NCBI RefSeq assembly: GCF_022581195.2
Contig: NC_061469.1
Coordinates: 9,976,501 to 10,040,500, forward strand
Source of the DNA: Helicoverpa zea
Lineage: Eukaryota > Arthropoda > Insecta > Lepidoptera > Noctuidae
Reading direction: 5' to 3'
DNA length: 64,000 nt
The position numbers were made by a program, and so were the translations under genes. The first letter of the stretch is position 1; every line of letters starts with the position of its first letter. Shown here piece by piece: positions 32,531 to 44,428 of this stretch. Below the pieces are notes generated by a model, which saw only the letters and a list, made by a program, of their open reading frames with translations, was not told the origin of the DNA and did no database searches.

Positions 32531-35499
32531 TCCCCGCCAATATGGCGACTGCGCAAAACGCTACTAAGTTCCTCATTTTGTCTTATTCAGTGCCTATAGT
32601 GTTAAAACAGTGCTTGAGTGTATCAGTGTTCAAACTTTATAAACTCGTGTGCGTTTGAAGTGTCCAGACTTGAGGCTAATACAAGTGTTGTGCTTAACAC
32701 TCACCCAGCATGTTACTGTTGGAATGCAAACTTTATTAACATTGAAAATACCAACGTTGTGATGAACTGTGCCCCTCTGTTGGTAGTTTCACAATTCGAT
32801 TTATACTTTTTTCTTTCATTATTAAAGAATCATATTTTTCTTATTTTTTGTTATTCATTTACGCATAGAGCAGAAAATATAGTGACATTGGACATTAACA
32901 ATTTTTCCTGTTCTGAGTGTAAGTAAGCAAATATGATCCTCGCATGTGTGTTCGTCTATTTTTATGTGACTGGATTAATATACGACTTATTCTCGTTTAA
33001 AATATTGTAATAAACAAATGTGGACGGTTATCCAACATACACGAGAGTTCTTGATGGACTGTGATTAATAGTAGTTCGCGGTATTAGTGGCTGCGAATCA
33101 ACACTGCAACTTGCAACAATAAACATCTAGCATGCTTGAATATACATTATAAACATGGACTTCGGAAAAGTGACTCATTATCATTATTCAATGCTTTTCA
33201 CTTAAACAGTATAGAGATTGATACGTGAAATCAGTCAGTACAATCTTGGAATTTATTCGTTGTATTATCGTATTGTGAGTACGATTGTTTGCCTTGGGGC
33301 GTTACATTTTCCATCGCCGTGCTGAAACCATGGCGGAGATTAAACGAATTCATCACAGTTAGCGAAATTAAATATCAAATTTTACATTATGCGACGAAAG
33401 TTTCTGACGATCCAAAATGGCGTTATTTGTTGTTTGTACAAAACTCGTTTATTTTTCACACGACGCGACGTAGAATTTTTGGACAAAATTATCACTTAAG
33501 CTTGTAACGGCTTCCCAAAAAAGGCTTGTTATTTTTAACAGGTTTGACAAAACAAATATGTATACGCTATAGGATGGACTTTATAGTTATAGATTTCGGG
33601 ACTGTATGTAATACTTGAATTAACTCGAAATCATCTTCAAAACACAGCCAGACGTGGATTATCTAATTGTCCTTATTATCATATAGACACGTATAACCAG
33701 CATAGAAACGTAGACGTTTATCTTTTCGTGTCCCAAAGATACCGCAAGCAATAGATAATGTCCGGAAATCATCAAATATTTCTCGAGTAAACGTGCTTTC
33801 TGTCATTGCGATTACACCCATGTGTGACGAATTTTACACAACCCAATAGCCTGTTGGTGAATCATTGTATATTGCTTGAACGTTGCTAGAATACGAAAGT
33901 TGTGCATTCAATATTTTGTTTTGAAATGTTTGACTAAACGTCGATTGGAGGGTCGCTTATTTTTATCGTCGTTGTATTTGAGATGCTAAATCTAAAAATT
34001 GCCTTTTATTAGGAAAAAAATTAGGTGAATTTTTCATATATTCGTTGTTTCGTATATGGATAAGATTTTCGTGTTTTTAAAGTTGGGAAATCTTTTGACT
34101 TTCTTATTGTTTGGTGTTTGATAACCGTCCCAGAAGAGATTTTGTAAATTATGTTTTTTAGAGATTAGGTACAAAGAAATTATTAGAGTTTATTAGATGA
34201 GATGTATTTATTGTTTTACTTAATTAAATTTTATTAGGCAGACTAAACTAAACATCACTTGTTGACTCGTCAAACGGTGGAACATCACAGGATCTCGTTA
34301 AAAGACTATTTTATTGCGCCTTGCCAAAAATGTATCATAAAAATTATTTATTGCCTTTGAAAAAAAAACATTCGCCTTTTCCTTCAATTTGCTCAAATTA
34401 TCTTGCTCAGTTTTCATGATAACGAATTCACTAATAAAACAGGCATTTGTCTTTTGGCAGAATGGCCGAAGCCCAATGTGCATTTCGGAAAATAAAATCT
34501 GGCTTAAATAAGCTGTGTTGCACAGGCCTTCAGATATTCAAGCAATAACATAGTGGACTAATGATTAATGTTAATGAATCAAACAGGTATATTTGTTATG
34601 TATATTCGAATTTAACTGTGATAGGCGGTAGGGTCTTTCCATTATTGAGTAAAGTAACGATTAAGGGTTCACTACTTCTTCACAATTCACATAGATTTAA
34701 ACATGATTCAAGTCATAAAAGTGCACTAAAGTCAGAAATAATTACCATTATTAAATAGTGCTATCAATATACCTATATTTATTCATATTTTAAAATATTA
34801 AGACTTGTTATTTTTATCATTGATTGACCTGAAATAATTTTTAAATAATAATTATTATTAATTTCTTTCAATTTAAATTTTATCGAGCGTTTTCAATTAA
34901 TGTGATAAATAATTGGCCTTACTAAATATAATAAAATCAGAGAGAAATTATACAGTTTTATATATGTAGATATCTATAAAATGTTTGCACTGCACTAATT
35001 TTAAAGTTAGATATTTGAAATATATGTATATTGTGACTTTAGGCGTACTTTGTTATTAAATAGGTATAATTTCAATTGTGATCCATTTTTTTTATTGTAT
35101 ATGAGAGAATAAATAATATGTTTATTATCAAATGTTGATTTTTTTGTGATGCTATTTAATCCTATTAAAACTTTACAACCCTTTATACGTTTACTTTGCC
35201 ATTTGACGTACACATATTTTTACTCTCAACTTCATTTTTTCATTTACTGGATTTTTCAATAAATGAGCAAGCGGCAAAGAATTCGTACATTTTTTTTATC
35301 TTATTTGAAGATTTTAATACATTGCAGTACCTATAATTATAATATTTATGAAGGTAAGTTTTATTTATGCTCTTAATAATCTTTAACAAGAATGTCGTGC
35401 AGTGGAATGCAGTGTTTTTTTTCTTTTTACAATTTTAATACTTTTTTTTTTCTTTTTTGTATGTACATATTTTTATTGATTGTTTTTATTTTAATACAG

Positions 35500-35547
35500 T
35501 TCGGGCAGCTGACGGAATAACTGTTCGCCTAATGCCAGGTCGGCGGA
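35500..35547 (+). CDS. Tab2: Candidate alternative TAB2 exon
   Basis: A 48-nt segment bounded by a polypyrimidine tract and CAG acceptor (35497-35499) and a consensus GTAAGT donor (35548). If the internal donor GGTACGTCC at 32412 in TAB2 exon 3 is used, phase 1 is preserved and the frame reads on from RIFV as VRAADGITVRLMPGRR, then Lys and a stop in the next exon (35668). The resulting isoform would be 561 aa, with the NZF intact and a short basic tail. Splice consensus and phase match are seen in the sequence; expression is inferred. Confidence 0.5.
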
Positions 35548-35667
35548 GTAAGTATGTTAAAATTATTTAACAGCGTCATTATTGAGACATATAAATCATA
35601 TTAAATCACATTTTGTATCTATTAAAATTAATTGGCGTTGCTAAATCGAAAATATTTTTGTTTCCAG

Positions 35668-35673
35668 AAATAA
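35668..35673 (+). CDS. Tab2: Start of candidate final TAB2 exon with stop codon
   Basis: After the TTTGTTTCCAG acceptor (ends 35667), the two bases AA complete a Lys codon with the A left by the previous mini-exon, and TAA follows directly (35670-35672). The rest of this exon would be 3' UTR. Its end is not determined. Confidence 0.4.
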   Translation, partial: K

Positions 35674-38533
35674 CACGTTCGTGGGTCTTATGAGATGCGG
35701 TCGAGGTTCGGATGGTCGTACGTTTTGAGGCTTGATCGCGTTGGACTTCATCAAAACAAACATTCGTTCACACTCATCAATCATCCAATACTTCCACATA
35801 TTATGTTACGCGTTGGCTGTGCATATCTGTAGAGGTTTGTCACTCCTAACTTTAACGGAGTTTAACGCGATCGACCCTTAAGTGCAGTAGTACAAACCCA
35901 ATCTGTGATATTCGCATTTGGTAATTAGAAAGTCTGATTTTTACTTTTATAGTTTTAAAAAAGTAATTTTATTTTTTTGATTTAACACATTCCAAAGACC
36001 CAGTTATTCGATCACATTGTTTTGTTCTTTCCTGTTCTCATTGAGTGCTCTGTTGTACCAAATGCGGATAACTCGAAAGTTATTTACATTTTAAACACTG
36101 CTGCACTTAAGGTGGATAGGGAAGTATTAATAACTTTATATTTATATGGAAAACTATAAAAAATGTGTCGTTCTGAAAATACAAGTATCAACATTAGTCA
36201 AACGCAGTTTTCGGAAAGAAAACACCAATGCTACATAAGGGTGCTCTAGCCCGAATTGTTTTTATGCAATGTAAAAGGAATTTATGTATCATAGAAAAGG
36301 TAGTTTTTATATCGAATTTGTAACACGGCAAACACAAAATCCTGTGATTTTAATAAACTAGATTTTAATGCCACTAGATACTTTTACGTCGCATTTATGG
36401 TACCTACCCCGCAAATGTGATTTCTACATGCTAAAATATTTATATTCAAACACCATGTTTTTCACATTATTTTGTAATATTCACTTTAGCGTCCAGTCTT
36501 GTTTATAAGAAATGTATGTACTTTCGAAAATAAGTACCTGCCTTCATCTTGATTGAGGACGAAGAATCTCAAAATTTATCCAGAAAAGAAACGTGATAAT
36601 TACCTACTCAGAAAATTGAACACAAATTACCTATCAATAAGCCTTGGTAATTATTTTTTCATAATATCCCAGTCAACCTTTTATTGCAAGGTTTTGTTTT
36701 TAATTTACGGCTAAAAGCTAAAAACTTCCTAGTCTTCAACTTGAAACTTTTTGAGATACAAATTGACGCTAGTAGTTCCGCAATAGATAAGTTTTTAGTG
36801 CAGAATTTGTATTATTCTCAAAGAAACTAGGGTTGTTTTTTCATAAACACAGTCATTACGATTTAAACCAGATTTACATGAATATAAGTTTTCCAGAATT
36901 TAGATTAATATGTGGCAAAGAATAAAAATGACTGACTGCTCGCTTTTATACATATTTTCGCTTGTAACACGAGACCAAGCGAAATAGGTGATAAATTATA
37001 TGTCGATGCGGTGTTTGGTATGTCGACTCTGGCTTGACTGAATTCTGGAGCTTAAGCATTTTTAGTAAGCAACGCTAATTTCATCAAAACTATACAAAAT
37101 CCAATCAGACATTTTTATAAACTTATAAATTTTGTATTAGGTATCTTAAATTATCTGATGACTTCAGTATCAAAATTGTCTGGAACTGTGCGCCTACTAC
37201 AAAAAACATTGCAACGCTTTTTCAAGACATTATAAAAATATTACATTTTGATGGTATATAATATAAATGTGTTCATCGTAGGTAAGCTTTTGGATCCATA
37301 TACTGGTCGAAGGTATTTCGAACTGATTCTTAAAACAAAGTTTAATTGCTGGACATATTTGGAAGTAAATCAAACAATCAAATTAAAACTGTACAGTCAC
37401 GTGTACTTTGATTATGAGACCTATTTTTTATATGATGACTTCTAAAATATTATGCTATAAGTAAGAGGTTAATCAATACAACAGAGGATAATCGATATTT
37501 AATATTGGCAGGTAGAGCATTACTGCTTATGACTGCACACTCTGAAAAAAAATGTTGCTCTGATTTAGCTTTTCAAATGTGAACAGCATTAAATTTTAAA
37601 TATTGAATGAATGAAACAATCACTGTGATTTCTAGTCGAAACTCCGAACTCTTCATAATATTGTGTATGTATTAAGCAATAAGCATTTCTTTCTGTATAA
37701 AAATAAACTTGTGCTCATTTTAATGTACATAATTATAATATGTATGACAATATTGTATTTCTTTTTTGTTGTAAGGTCTAGGAACTTGTGCAAGTATGTA
37801 TTAAGCTCAATATTCTATAGCAACTGGTTGATAAAAAATAATTATTCACATCCTTTTTTAATTAATAAAGGGCTAAAAAATTGTTGGTTTTATGTCAGAA
37901 TTGCAACTACGGCAACATTCAATAAAGTTTAAACATATATGATGTTTATTTGATGGCAAAGCATCTTTTCATAATTTTCCCCCAATTTTTATAAAAAATA
38001 TTTTCTATTTTTCCAATGAAAAACTGCAATTAAATTATTAATTTCCCGAAACAATACATACTGCTTGCATATTGGGTTCTATTGTTAAAATAAAAAAGTA
38101 TTTAGCACTTTCATAGTATATTTACTTAATGTAAAGTATCTATTTGATATATAATTACTATTATTTAATCGGCACATTTATCAAAATAAACTTGTTATTA
38201 AAATTTGTTTACTTTATTTGTTTTACTTTTGCAAATGCATAGGCACATGAGATTGTAGGATACCTGAATTAATTATTAACATTTGTGTGAACCCATGGTA
38301 AGGACATCTCACTATTTCTGTTGCACATGTGTAATATAATAATGATAACAAATATACAAATACTATGTGCATCCTATTTATGTTATGTTATTTGATAGAT
38401 TCAATCACTTATTAATGGATTCTAAAATTGGTTTTAATAATATTGAAAAGGAGTCAAATACCCTAGGGGTTGTACTAACAGTTCAAGAAATACAAGCTTG
38501 ATATACGTAATTATTATTTAACAAATCAAGGAC

Positions 38534-38650
38534 GATCTGGACGCCTACAACCCTGACTGGTGGGAGAACTCTAAAGATTGAGAGGTGTGGAAACAAAATG
38601 GGGAGGCCTTTGCCCAGCAGTGGGACAATAAGGGCTAAGAAAAAAAAAAA
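38534..38650 (+). mobile_element. 5'-truncated LINE tail with poly(A) and target duplication
   Basis: It encodes the last residues of a LINE ORF (DLDAYNPDWWENSKD, stop, then EVWKQNGEAFAQQWDN), followed by GGGCTAAG and a poly(A) run. The sequence AAATCAAGGAC occurs just before (38523-38533) and again right after the A-run (to 38658), a target duplication. The C-terminus resembles RTE/CR1-class lepidopteran LINEs; I cannot choose the clade. Confidence 0.75.
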
Positions 38651-39084
38651 TCAAGGACAATCTTAACCACAACTGTATTAAAATTTAAATCTAATTTCCT
38701 AAAATTATGAACACTTTAGAAAACTTCCTGATGTTTTTTTACATCATAGAATAACTGTGAGTTTAGCATACTCTTACGCAAGCCAACTATTGATATCCTA
38801 TGATTAGTCATATCAAATATGGTCAGAAACACAAGTCACGAAATAAGTTTACGAGTAAACACTACATAATCCATCTTTTTTCAAGCAAGCACTTCCTAAT
38901 AATTATATTGGCATGGGCATATTTGTTTTCTGTAGTTATGAACAGATCCAACCCAAAATATTGTATGACAACAAATTACAGTCTATCTAAGGTTGGTAAA
39001 CTAATATAAACAAAAGAGAATGTTCAATACAACTAAACAAGCTCAGAATGCAATCAGACTTGTATTGCAAATGCTATAGTTCTA

Positions 39085-39345
39085 TAGTTCGGCCGTTCAG
39101 AGAATGCGTTCCTGACACATCGCGATTGAACTGACGACGTAACTTTGTAATGGCGTTGCAGTTACGATAAAAATTTTTTGCTGATTGTTTACCGTTTTAA
39201 CAATTGATGAAATAAATTTAAAACAACATTATTATATCAATAATCAATGAATGTTATAATTTTGGTCCAAACTGAGTGTCAAATAACTTGGTAAACTTGA
39301 CTAACTGACAGGTGTCAGGAACGCATTCTCTGAACGGCCGAACTA
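39085..39345 (-). mobile_element. TA-duplicating element, copy 3 (261 bp, distinct ends)
   Basis: Same family as copies 1, 2 and 4, but not a foldback. The left tip here (TAGTTCGGCCGTTCAGAGAA ... CGCGATTGAACTGACGACGT) is the family's right end; the other tip (read inward CCTGACACCTGTCAGTTAGT) is its left end, as in copy 5. The common inverted repeat is about 34 bp. TA lies at 39083-39084 and 39346-39347. It ends 65 bp from the SYF2 stop codon, so it may lie in the SYF2 3' UTR or terminator. Confidence 0.85.
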
Positions 39346-39410
39346 TAATAGCTAATATAAAATACTATTTACAGTTAAATTGCATTCAATATGCAGGTTG
39401 CATCTCACTA

Positions 39411-40118
39411 TTAAATGGCAGTACCACGCTCCAGATTCTGTTTGATCTCAGCAGTGTGTTCTCCATAGAATCTCTCAAGTTTCTTGTTGAACTTAGCATT
39501 CCTCTCGTTAATGTAGTCAATATCTGCATCATCATTGTGTGTACGTCTTCTCGAGTAGCGTGCTCTCTTGGCAATCTGCCCTTCCAAATCATCCACCATT
39601 TTGTCCACCGCTTCTCTTCTGTCCTCATGCATACCATGAATAATGACATTAGGCCCACCATAGAAAGCATCGCCATACTTTTGTTTCTGTTTCTCATATT
39701 GTTCCATATCTGTTGGTGGCATGTTTTTGACTAATCTATTGTACTGTCTAATGGTAGCTTGTTCGTAAGTTGAGAAACCTTCGTCAGGGTTCTTTTTCTT
39801 CTTCTTACGTTCCAATCGTTCAGCCTCTGCTGCTGATATGTTGAGTAATTTCACTCTGTCGTAATCTTTACCAGATTTCTCCGCCTCCTCGCGTTTTGCT
39901 TGGTCGTCGAGCAGCCATTCAGCTTGTCGCTTTTTCGCTTCGTAGTTAGGTGGTAATTTATTCCTGGCCTCTTCAGCGACTACCTCCTGATGGTTGTGCG
40001 TCCTTGCTTCGTTTCTGGCTGTGTGCAAAGATCTCAGCCTCTTCATGCGTTCAGCCTGTTTCTCAGCGAAAGTCATCTCTTTAGGTGCTGATGTCGATTC
40101 TTCTGTTGTGGCACTCAT
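39411..40118 (-). CDS. SYF2: Pre-mRNA-splicing factor SYF2
   Basis: SYF2 (p29/GCIP-interacting) is a Prp19/NTC-associated protein of the catalytic spliceosome. This is a single uninterrupted 235-aa frame, close to the size of the human protein. Recognisable parts are MTFAEKQAERMKRLRSLHTA near the N-terminus, a basic helix (AERLERKKKKKNPDEGF) and the conserved core TYEQATIRQYNRLVKNM, YGDAFYGGPNVIIHG and YINERNAKFNKKLERFYG. Its start is about 690 bp from the divergent CLIC start, so the two probably share a bidirectional promoter region. A lack of introns is plausible for a short insect gene and I see no poly(A) or duplication that would mark a retrocopy. Confidence 0.95.
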   Translation of the reverse strand: MSATTEESTSAPKEMTFAEKQAERMKRLRSLHTARNEARTHNHQEVVAEEARNKLPPNYEAKKRQAEWLLDDQAKREEAEKSGKDYDRVKLLNISAAEAERLERKKKKKNPDEGFSTYEQATIRQYNRLVKNMPPTDMEQYEKQKQKYGDAFYGGPNVIIHGMHEDRREAVDKMVDDLEGQIAKRARYSRRRTHNDDADIDYINERNAKFNKKLERFYGEHTAEIKQNLERGTAI

Positions 40119-40810
40119 AGCTGTTTGTTAAATTAGCTCTTGGAAAACACAATATAATGAAAAAAGAAGTGCGTGTTTTCAAGAAATACTGATGACAAAT
40201 TCAATTGACATTTGAAATAAAAAATTGACATTAAGGAATAGACAAAGAAAACAAAAACCTTGTCACTGACCAAAGTGATGTGTTTTATGATTGTTTAGGC
40301 GATTTTAAATAGTATAAATTGTTTAGATGCAAAAAAGCATATTAAAATGCTTTCTACTTTTTACACGCTTACTTGAGTTTAATAAGTGTTACTAATAACA
40401 TTTATAAAGTATCATATTAGTTCGACTGTCAGATAAATACATAGACCAAGAATACAATAAATATGAGTTAGTTGGACTGAATATCGATTTTACAATTAGT
40501 CGATTTAGAGTTTATTCAATGCATTAAGTTTCGTAACAATATTATAGTATTCTTACTTACCAGAAAATACAATCATTTTTTAAGTATAAAATCAGTCATT
40601 TTACTTGGTTATATTTCTGAATAAACAAAATTTAAAATTCTGTGACATTGACGATAAAGAATCGATATGAAGTTAGTCATAAAACAATCAACTTCGACGA
40701 CCAAACTGAAGTGAGGCAGTCTGTCGGTGTTTTGGAACAGTGACGGTTGTGTGAAATTGTGTTGAAAAGTATATTTTTCTGATAAATTTAAAGTGCTTTT
40801 GGAGTTCACG
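40119..40810. promoter_or_regulatory. Divergent promoter region between SYF2 and CLIC
   Basis: About 690 bp separate the two start codons. No strong TATA box sits at the right distance from either start; housekeeping-type TATA-less promoters are likely. The CLIC 5' UTR probably lies within the last 130 bp (GTGAAATTGTGTTGAAAAG and onward). Confidence 0.45.
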
Positions 40811-40879
40811 ATGTCGGATGAAATCGCGGAGAATGGAACAGCGAACGGAGACGTCCCAGAGATCGAGCTGATCATTAAG
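40811..40879 (+). CDS. Clic: Chloride intracellular channel protein CLIC, first coding exon
   Basis: The exon encodes 23 residues, MSDEIAENGTANGDVPEIEL then IIK, ending at a GTAGAT donor (40880). The ENG-(x)-NGDVPEIELIIK start is characteristic of insect CLIC/EXC-4 proteins, which have a glutathione-transferase-like fold and move between cytosol and membranes. The intron starts in phase 0. I searched by eye for the next exon, which should encode the CLFCQEYF-type redox motif, and did not find it before 64000. The first intron would then exceed 23 kb. The assignment rests on a short peptide, hence the moderate confidence. Confidence 0.75.
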
Positions 40880-41254
40880 GTAGATATAGTTTTTTACACG
40901 TGTTATGCACAAGATTAGCTGCTAGCTAACATCGGTCAACACGGCACGCGTTACTGTAGTTGGCCTTCGGAGATATAAGAAGATTGTGAAGAGGTGGCAA
41001 ACGTGATAAACGCAGTTCTATGCGGCAAATACTTTCAACAGCCTACCGAATGTTATAGTGTATGTATGCAGAGCATGCATTTGTAAATCGCATGATATTG
41101 TCGTGCTGCGCTCGTATGCATGAAAGTATATTATTACTGCACTTATAATGCGCGTTATTTAGGTCACTAGCAACTGTTTTGTTGGTCTCGTTGTTTGGCG
41201 CGTATTTTTATCGACCATGGTAATTCATCTCGTTGATGTTTTGAACACATGTTT

Positions 41255-41291
41255 TAAGCACCAGAGTAGGTATGTCCTACTCTGGTGCTTA
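41255..41291. repeat. Perfect 16-bp hairpin in CLIC intron 1
   Basis: TAAGCACCAGAGTAGG (41255-41270) pairs exactly with CCTACTCTGGTGCTTA (41276-41291) across a 5-base loop. It is too short for a typical pre-miRNA. Confidence 0.8.
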
Positions 41292-42558
41292 GGATGCCTA
41301 TCAGAAAACGTCATCAGCCGAATCAAGTTAGCAAAAGGTTAACATAAGTTGAAGCAAGAAACTAGCTGGAGTAAGATAGTTCCTAAGTAGTACTAAAGCT
41401 CTTGAAAAGTTGCAAAGAACTTTTTTATCATATCACTATTTGGCAAAGGACAAGTGTAAACTTGAGCCTATTGCTTAGTCACAGGGTCATATAATAGAGT
41501 CATGCTTGTCCTGTTCACACAATTAGTAATAAATGACTCACATCCTATAGGTAGTTGGTGTTTACATATTCAATTAGCTAAATATAAGTATTAGGACATG
41601 ATCTGACTACTGCTTACATTGCCAAATTATTAAATACACATCCATAACAGGCCAGCATAACAGCAGTATTAGAGAAAAAAAAAACTACAAAGTAAGAACG
41701 GCCAGTATTAAGTTCTGTTTTTGAAAAAATATGCAAAATGGTAGTAATTAGGTTTGCTTATCAGTATTTCATTTAATTTTCATATCAGTAGATAAGTTTA
41801 AGGGAATAATCATGGTTACTAAATAACTTTACTATCTACGTGATATATAAAATGCTGATGTATTGCTGATGCTTATCAACGCTAATGATATCACACTCAA
41901 AAATAAAATCTAAAATGGAAATGTATGAAATATTATTTCATATAATTATGCTAATGAATTCCGATTGAAAATTAATTTTGTTATGTCTTGCAACAATAAA
42001 AAGTTGATTTAAAGCGCTTCTGTGGTGCTTTTATATAATATTTCAATATTTGTGCATAAAAAAGTATGGCTACTGGTAATAAAATGGTTCATGCGAGTAG
42101 ACCTATTAGTGCGCCAATGCTTTTCACAGCTTATGAAAGGAGTTTTATCTGAATAAATCTATGTGTGCTGACAAAAACACTCAAAATATTATTTCTTTGT
42201 CCATTTTGGAACTAAAAAAAAACATTGCCAAATATGTAAAAGATATTATGTGCTAGATCTAATATTCCATAAGAACCAAACCCACAAAACAATACGTAAT
42301 CTTGTGTTCGAACATCATTCGCTGAATTAAGCAATCACTTTTATTAATGTGTTTATTACTATCTGTGCCAGTTACAATTTCTTACCAAAGCGCACTACAA
42401 AGGCAGAGAGTGTGTTTATTTGCCACTATTAACGGTGGGAATCAAACGAGAAAAAAACAGTACTGAAATTGATCTGTTTTTTACTGTCTATAACTTTTTG
42501 TTAGAGTTCAATCTAATGAGGTAAATAAATTGTCTGTTTGATTGTACTTAGATGATAA

Positions 42559-42742
42559 TCTATAATATAAAAATGAATCGCAAAATGTGTTGGTAAGCGC
42601 ATAACTCAACAACGCCTGGACCAATTTGGCTAATTCTTTTTTTGTTGTGTTTATTATTGTCAGGAGAAGGTTCTTATGAAAAAAAAAATAGGGTAAAGTA
42701 GAAAAGTCAGTTGACGGGAGCGAAGCCGCGGGCAAAAGCTAG
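42559..42742 (+). mobile_element. Lep1-type Helitron
   Basis: It begins TCTATAATATAAAAATGAAT, has CGCATAACTCAACAACGCCTGGACC in the body and ends GAAGCCGCGGGCAAAAGCTAG followed by T. TC...CTAG ends are Helitron-like. Short open frames across it are not genes. Confidence 0.7.
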
Positions 42743-42889
42743 TATTCGATAATTGTATAATATTGACTGAAAGGAATTTGTTCTGACTCTGCTCAGCCCA
42801 GTAAAAAAGCTATGACAGTGTGAGGGAAACCAATTTTTAAACATAAATTCATTAAAGTAATCCGCTTTTCTTACTATATAAAAAAAAAA

Positions 42890-43052
42890 ACCTGGCTTTC
42901 ACCAGCTGTTTACGTGTCCCACTGGAACAATGAAAAGTAGCCTTCCTCGATAATTGTAATAAATCCGTTAATTTGAAAAAAACAATAAATATTTTTTCAA
43001 ATTAGCTCATGTTCGAGAATCAGTCTTTGCAGCTTTATAATATTAGTATAGA
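42890..43052 (-). mobile_element. Decayed Lep1-type Helitron
   Basis: The right part, GCAGCTTTATAATATTAGTATAGA (43029-43052), is the inverse of the Lep1 5' end TCTATACTAATATTATAAAG. The body retains AAAAGTAGCCTTCCTCGATAA, as in the 55-kb pair. The CTAG end is not clear. Confidence 0.55.
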
Positions 43053-43429
43053 TTTCTCATTTCACTCAAGAAAGGGATGGATACTTAGCAACTATGTTTT
43101 CAGTGTCAGCTATGTTTACCTGGGTAACTATCAACAACCTCTTGTTTGGTTCAGATATTATGCATCATTATGCAACTGGGTATGCAGTACAGGAATAATT
43201 GTCTTATGGTAACAATACCCCCTCAATTATTTTAGATATCTATTGCATTTTCTAAAAGTAAATAAATAATTATTTTTTAGTTCCGAGCATATTTACATTC
43301 TTCTTATAAATCAGTTGTGGGCATTGAATGAAACATTTTTCCCCTTTGAACAGAAATAAATTATGAATTATTTTCCCGTTTATAACCTGATAGTACATTT
43401 TGTTCGATGTAACTAATGAACTACTTTCC

Positions 43430-43574
43430 GCACAATGATAAAAAGTAGCCTACATGTTTTTCTGATATAGCTCTTCATTGTCAAGTTAAACCAAACTCTA
43501 TTTAAGTTTTTACACGAAAAAGTAACAAACATACATTAATACAACTTTCGTGTTTATAATATTAGTAGGATAGA
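43430..43574 (-). mobile_element. Decayed Lep1-type Helitron
   Basis: GATAAAAAGTAGCCTACATG at the left and TTTATAATATTAGTAGGATAGA at the right are inverse Lep1 body and 5'-end motifs. The boundaries are approximate. Confidence 0.5.
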
Positions 43575-43785
43575 CATAAGAAATAGGATTATTCCCCTAC
43601 TGATCTTGTAACATAAATTGTAGCAAACTGTAACACTAATATGTGGTCTATTAACGGTATGTGCATAAGTTTATTTAGGATACATTACATAGTAATGTGT
43701 TTGAAATGTTGCCAATATGTGCAAAAAGTATAAACAATGTTTACTTCAGCAGTTCAGCAGAGTATTTATAGGATCTATGTCACTA

Positions 43786-44012
43786 TAGTTCGGCCATTCA
43801 GAGAATGCGTTCCTGACACGTCGCGATTGAACTGACGACGTAACTTTGCAATGGCGTTGCAGTTACGATAAAAATATTTTTGCTGGTTGTTTACCGTTTT
43901 AACAATTGAGGAGCATTAAAACAACATTATTATATCAATAATCAATGAATGTAGTTACGTCGTCAGTTCAATCGCGACGTGTCAGGAACGCATTCTCTGA
44001 ATGGCCGAACTA
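43786..44012 (-). mobile_element. Foldback MITE, copy 4 (227 bp)
   Basis: Same size and ends as copies 1 and 2, with the interior in the opposite orientation. TA precedes the left tip (43784-43785), but the right tip is followed by GT instead of TA, so the duplication has been lost or altered on that side. Confidence 0.88.
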
Positions 44013-44428
44013 GTCAATGTCGGTGACGAGGCCTTCTCATACATATGTTCGATGTTGAAATACATTAGCTGGTCAGCTAAACGAGCTTCATTTATTATTA
44101 TTAAATTATACATAATATCAGCTAAAAGTTTCGTTAACTCAGTTTCGTAATTTTTTTGCAAGTTCATTAAGAAAATTAGTTGGTTTAAGCAAATAGGAAA
44201 TAAAGATTTGCTGTACCTATTTATGGTGGAGCAACTTCGTTTCTGACACGGCAACACACCTGTGATGTCTTTGATAACCAAATGTTAAAAAGAATAACGA
44301 ACACTGACATTCAAAAATACAGAAAACCCATCGGGTTTTAAGATATTTTAAATTTGCTTACTAAATTAAAAATATTATACTTATTTCTGACGTCATGCTG
44401 CAGTCCCAAATTCGTTGGAACCCCTTTA

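Larger units (their letters stand above)
32531..38522. other. TAB2 3' region and intergenic AT-rich DNA
   Basis: This is probably the TAB2 3' UTR at first (AATAAA at about 33009), then AT-rich sequence. The only gene-like items are the two candidate TAB2 terminal mini-exons at 35500 and 35668. Open frames such as 33289-33507, 34561-34758 and 37663-37932 have no domains and AT-driven composition. Confidence 0.5.

Noticed and set aside
37663..37932. Hydrophobic 89-codon frame
   Set aside because: AT-rich composition produces Phe, Ile, Leu and Tyr codons by chance; no family resemblance and no exon signals.
39312..39734. Plus-strand 140-codon open frame over the SYF2 region
   Set aside because: It is antisense to SYF2 and partly derived from the MITE tip (MSGTHSLNGRTI is the inverted repeat). 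No domain.
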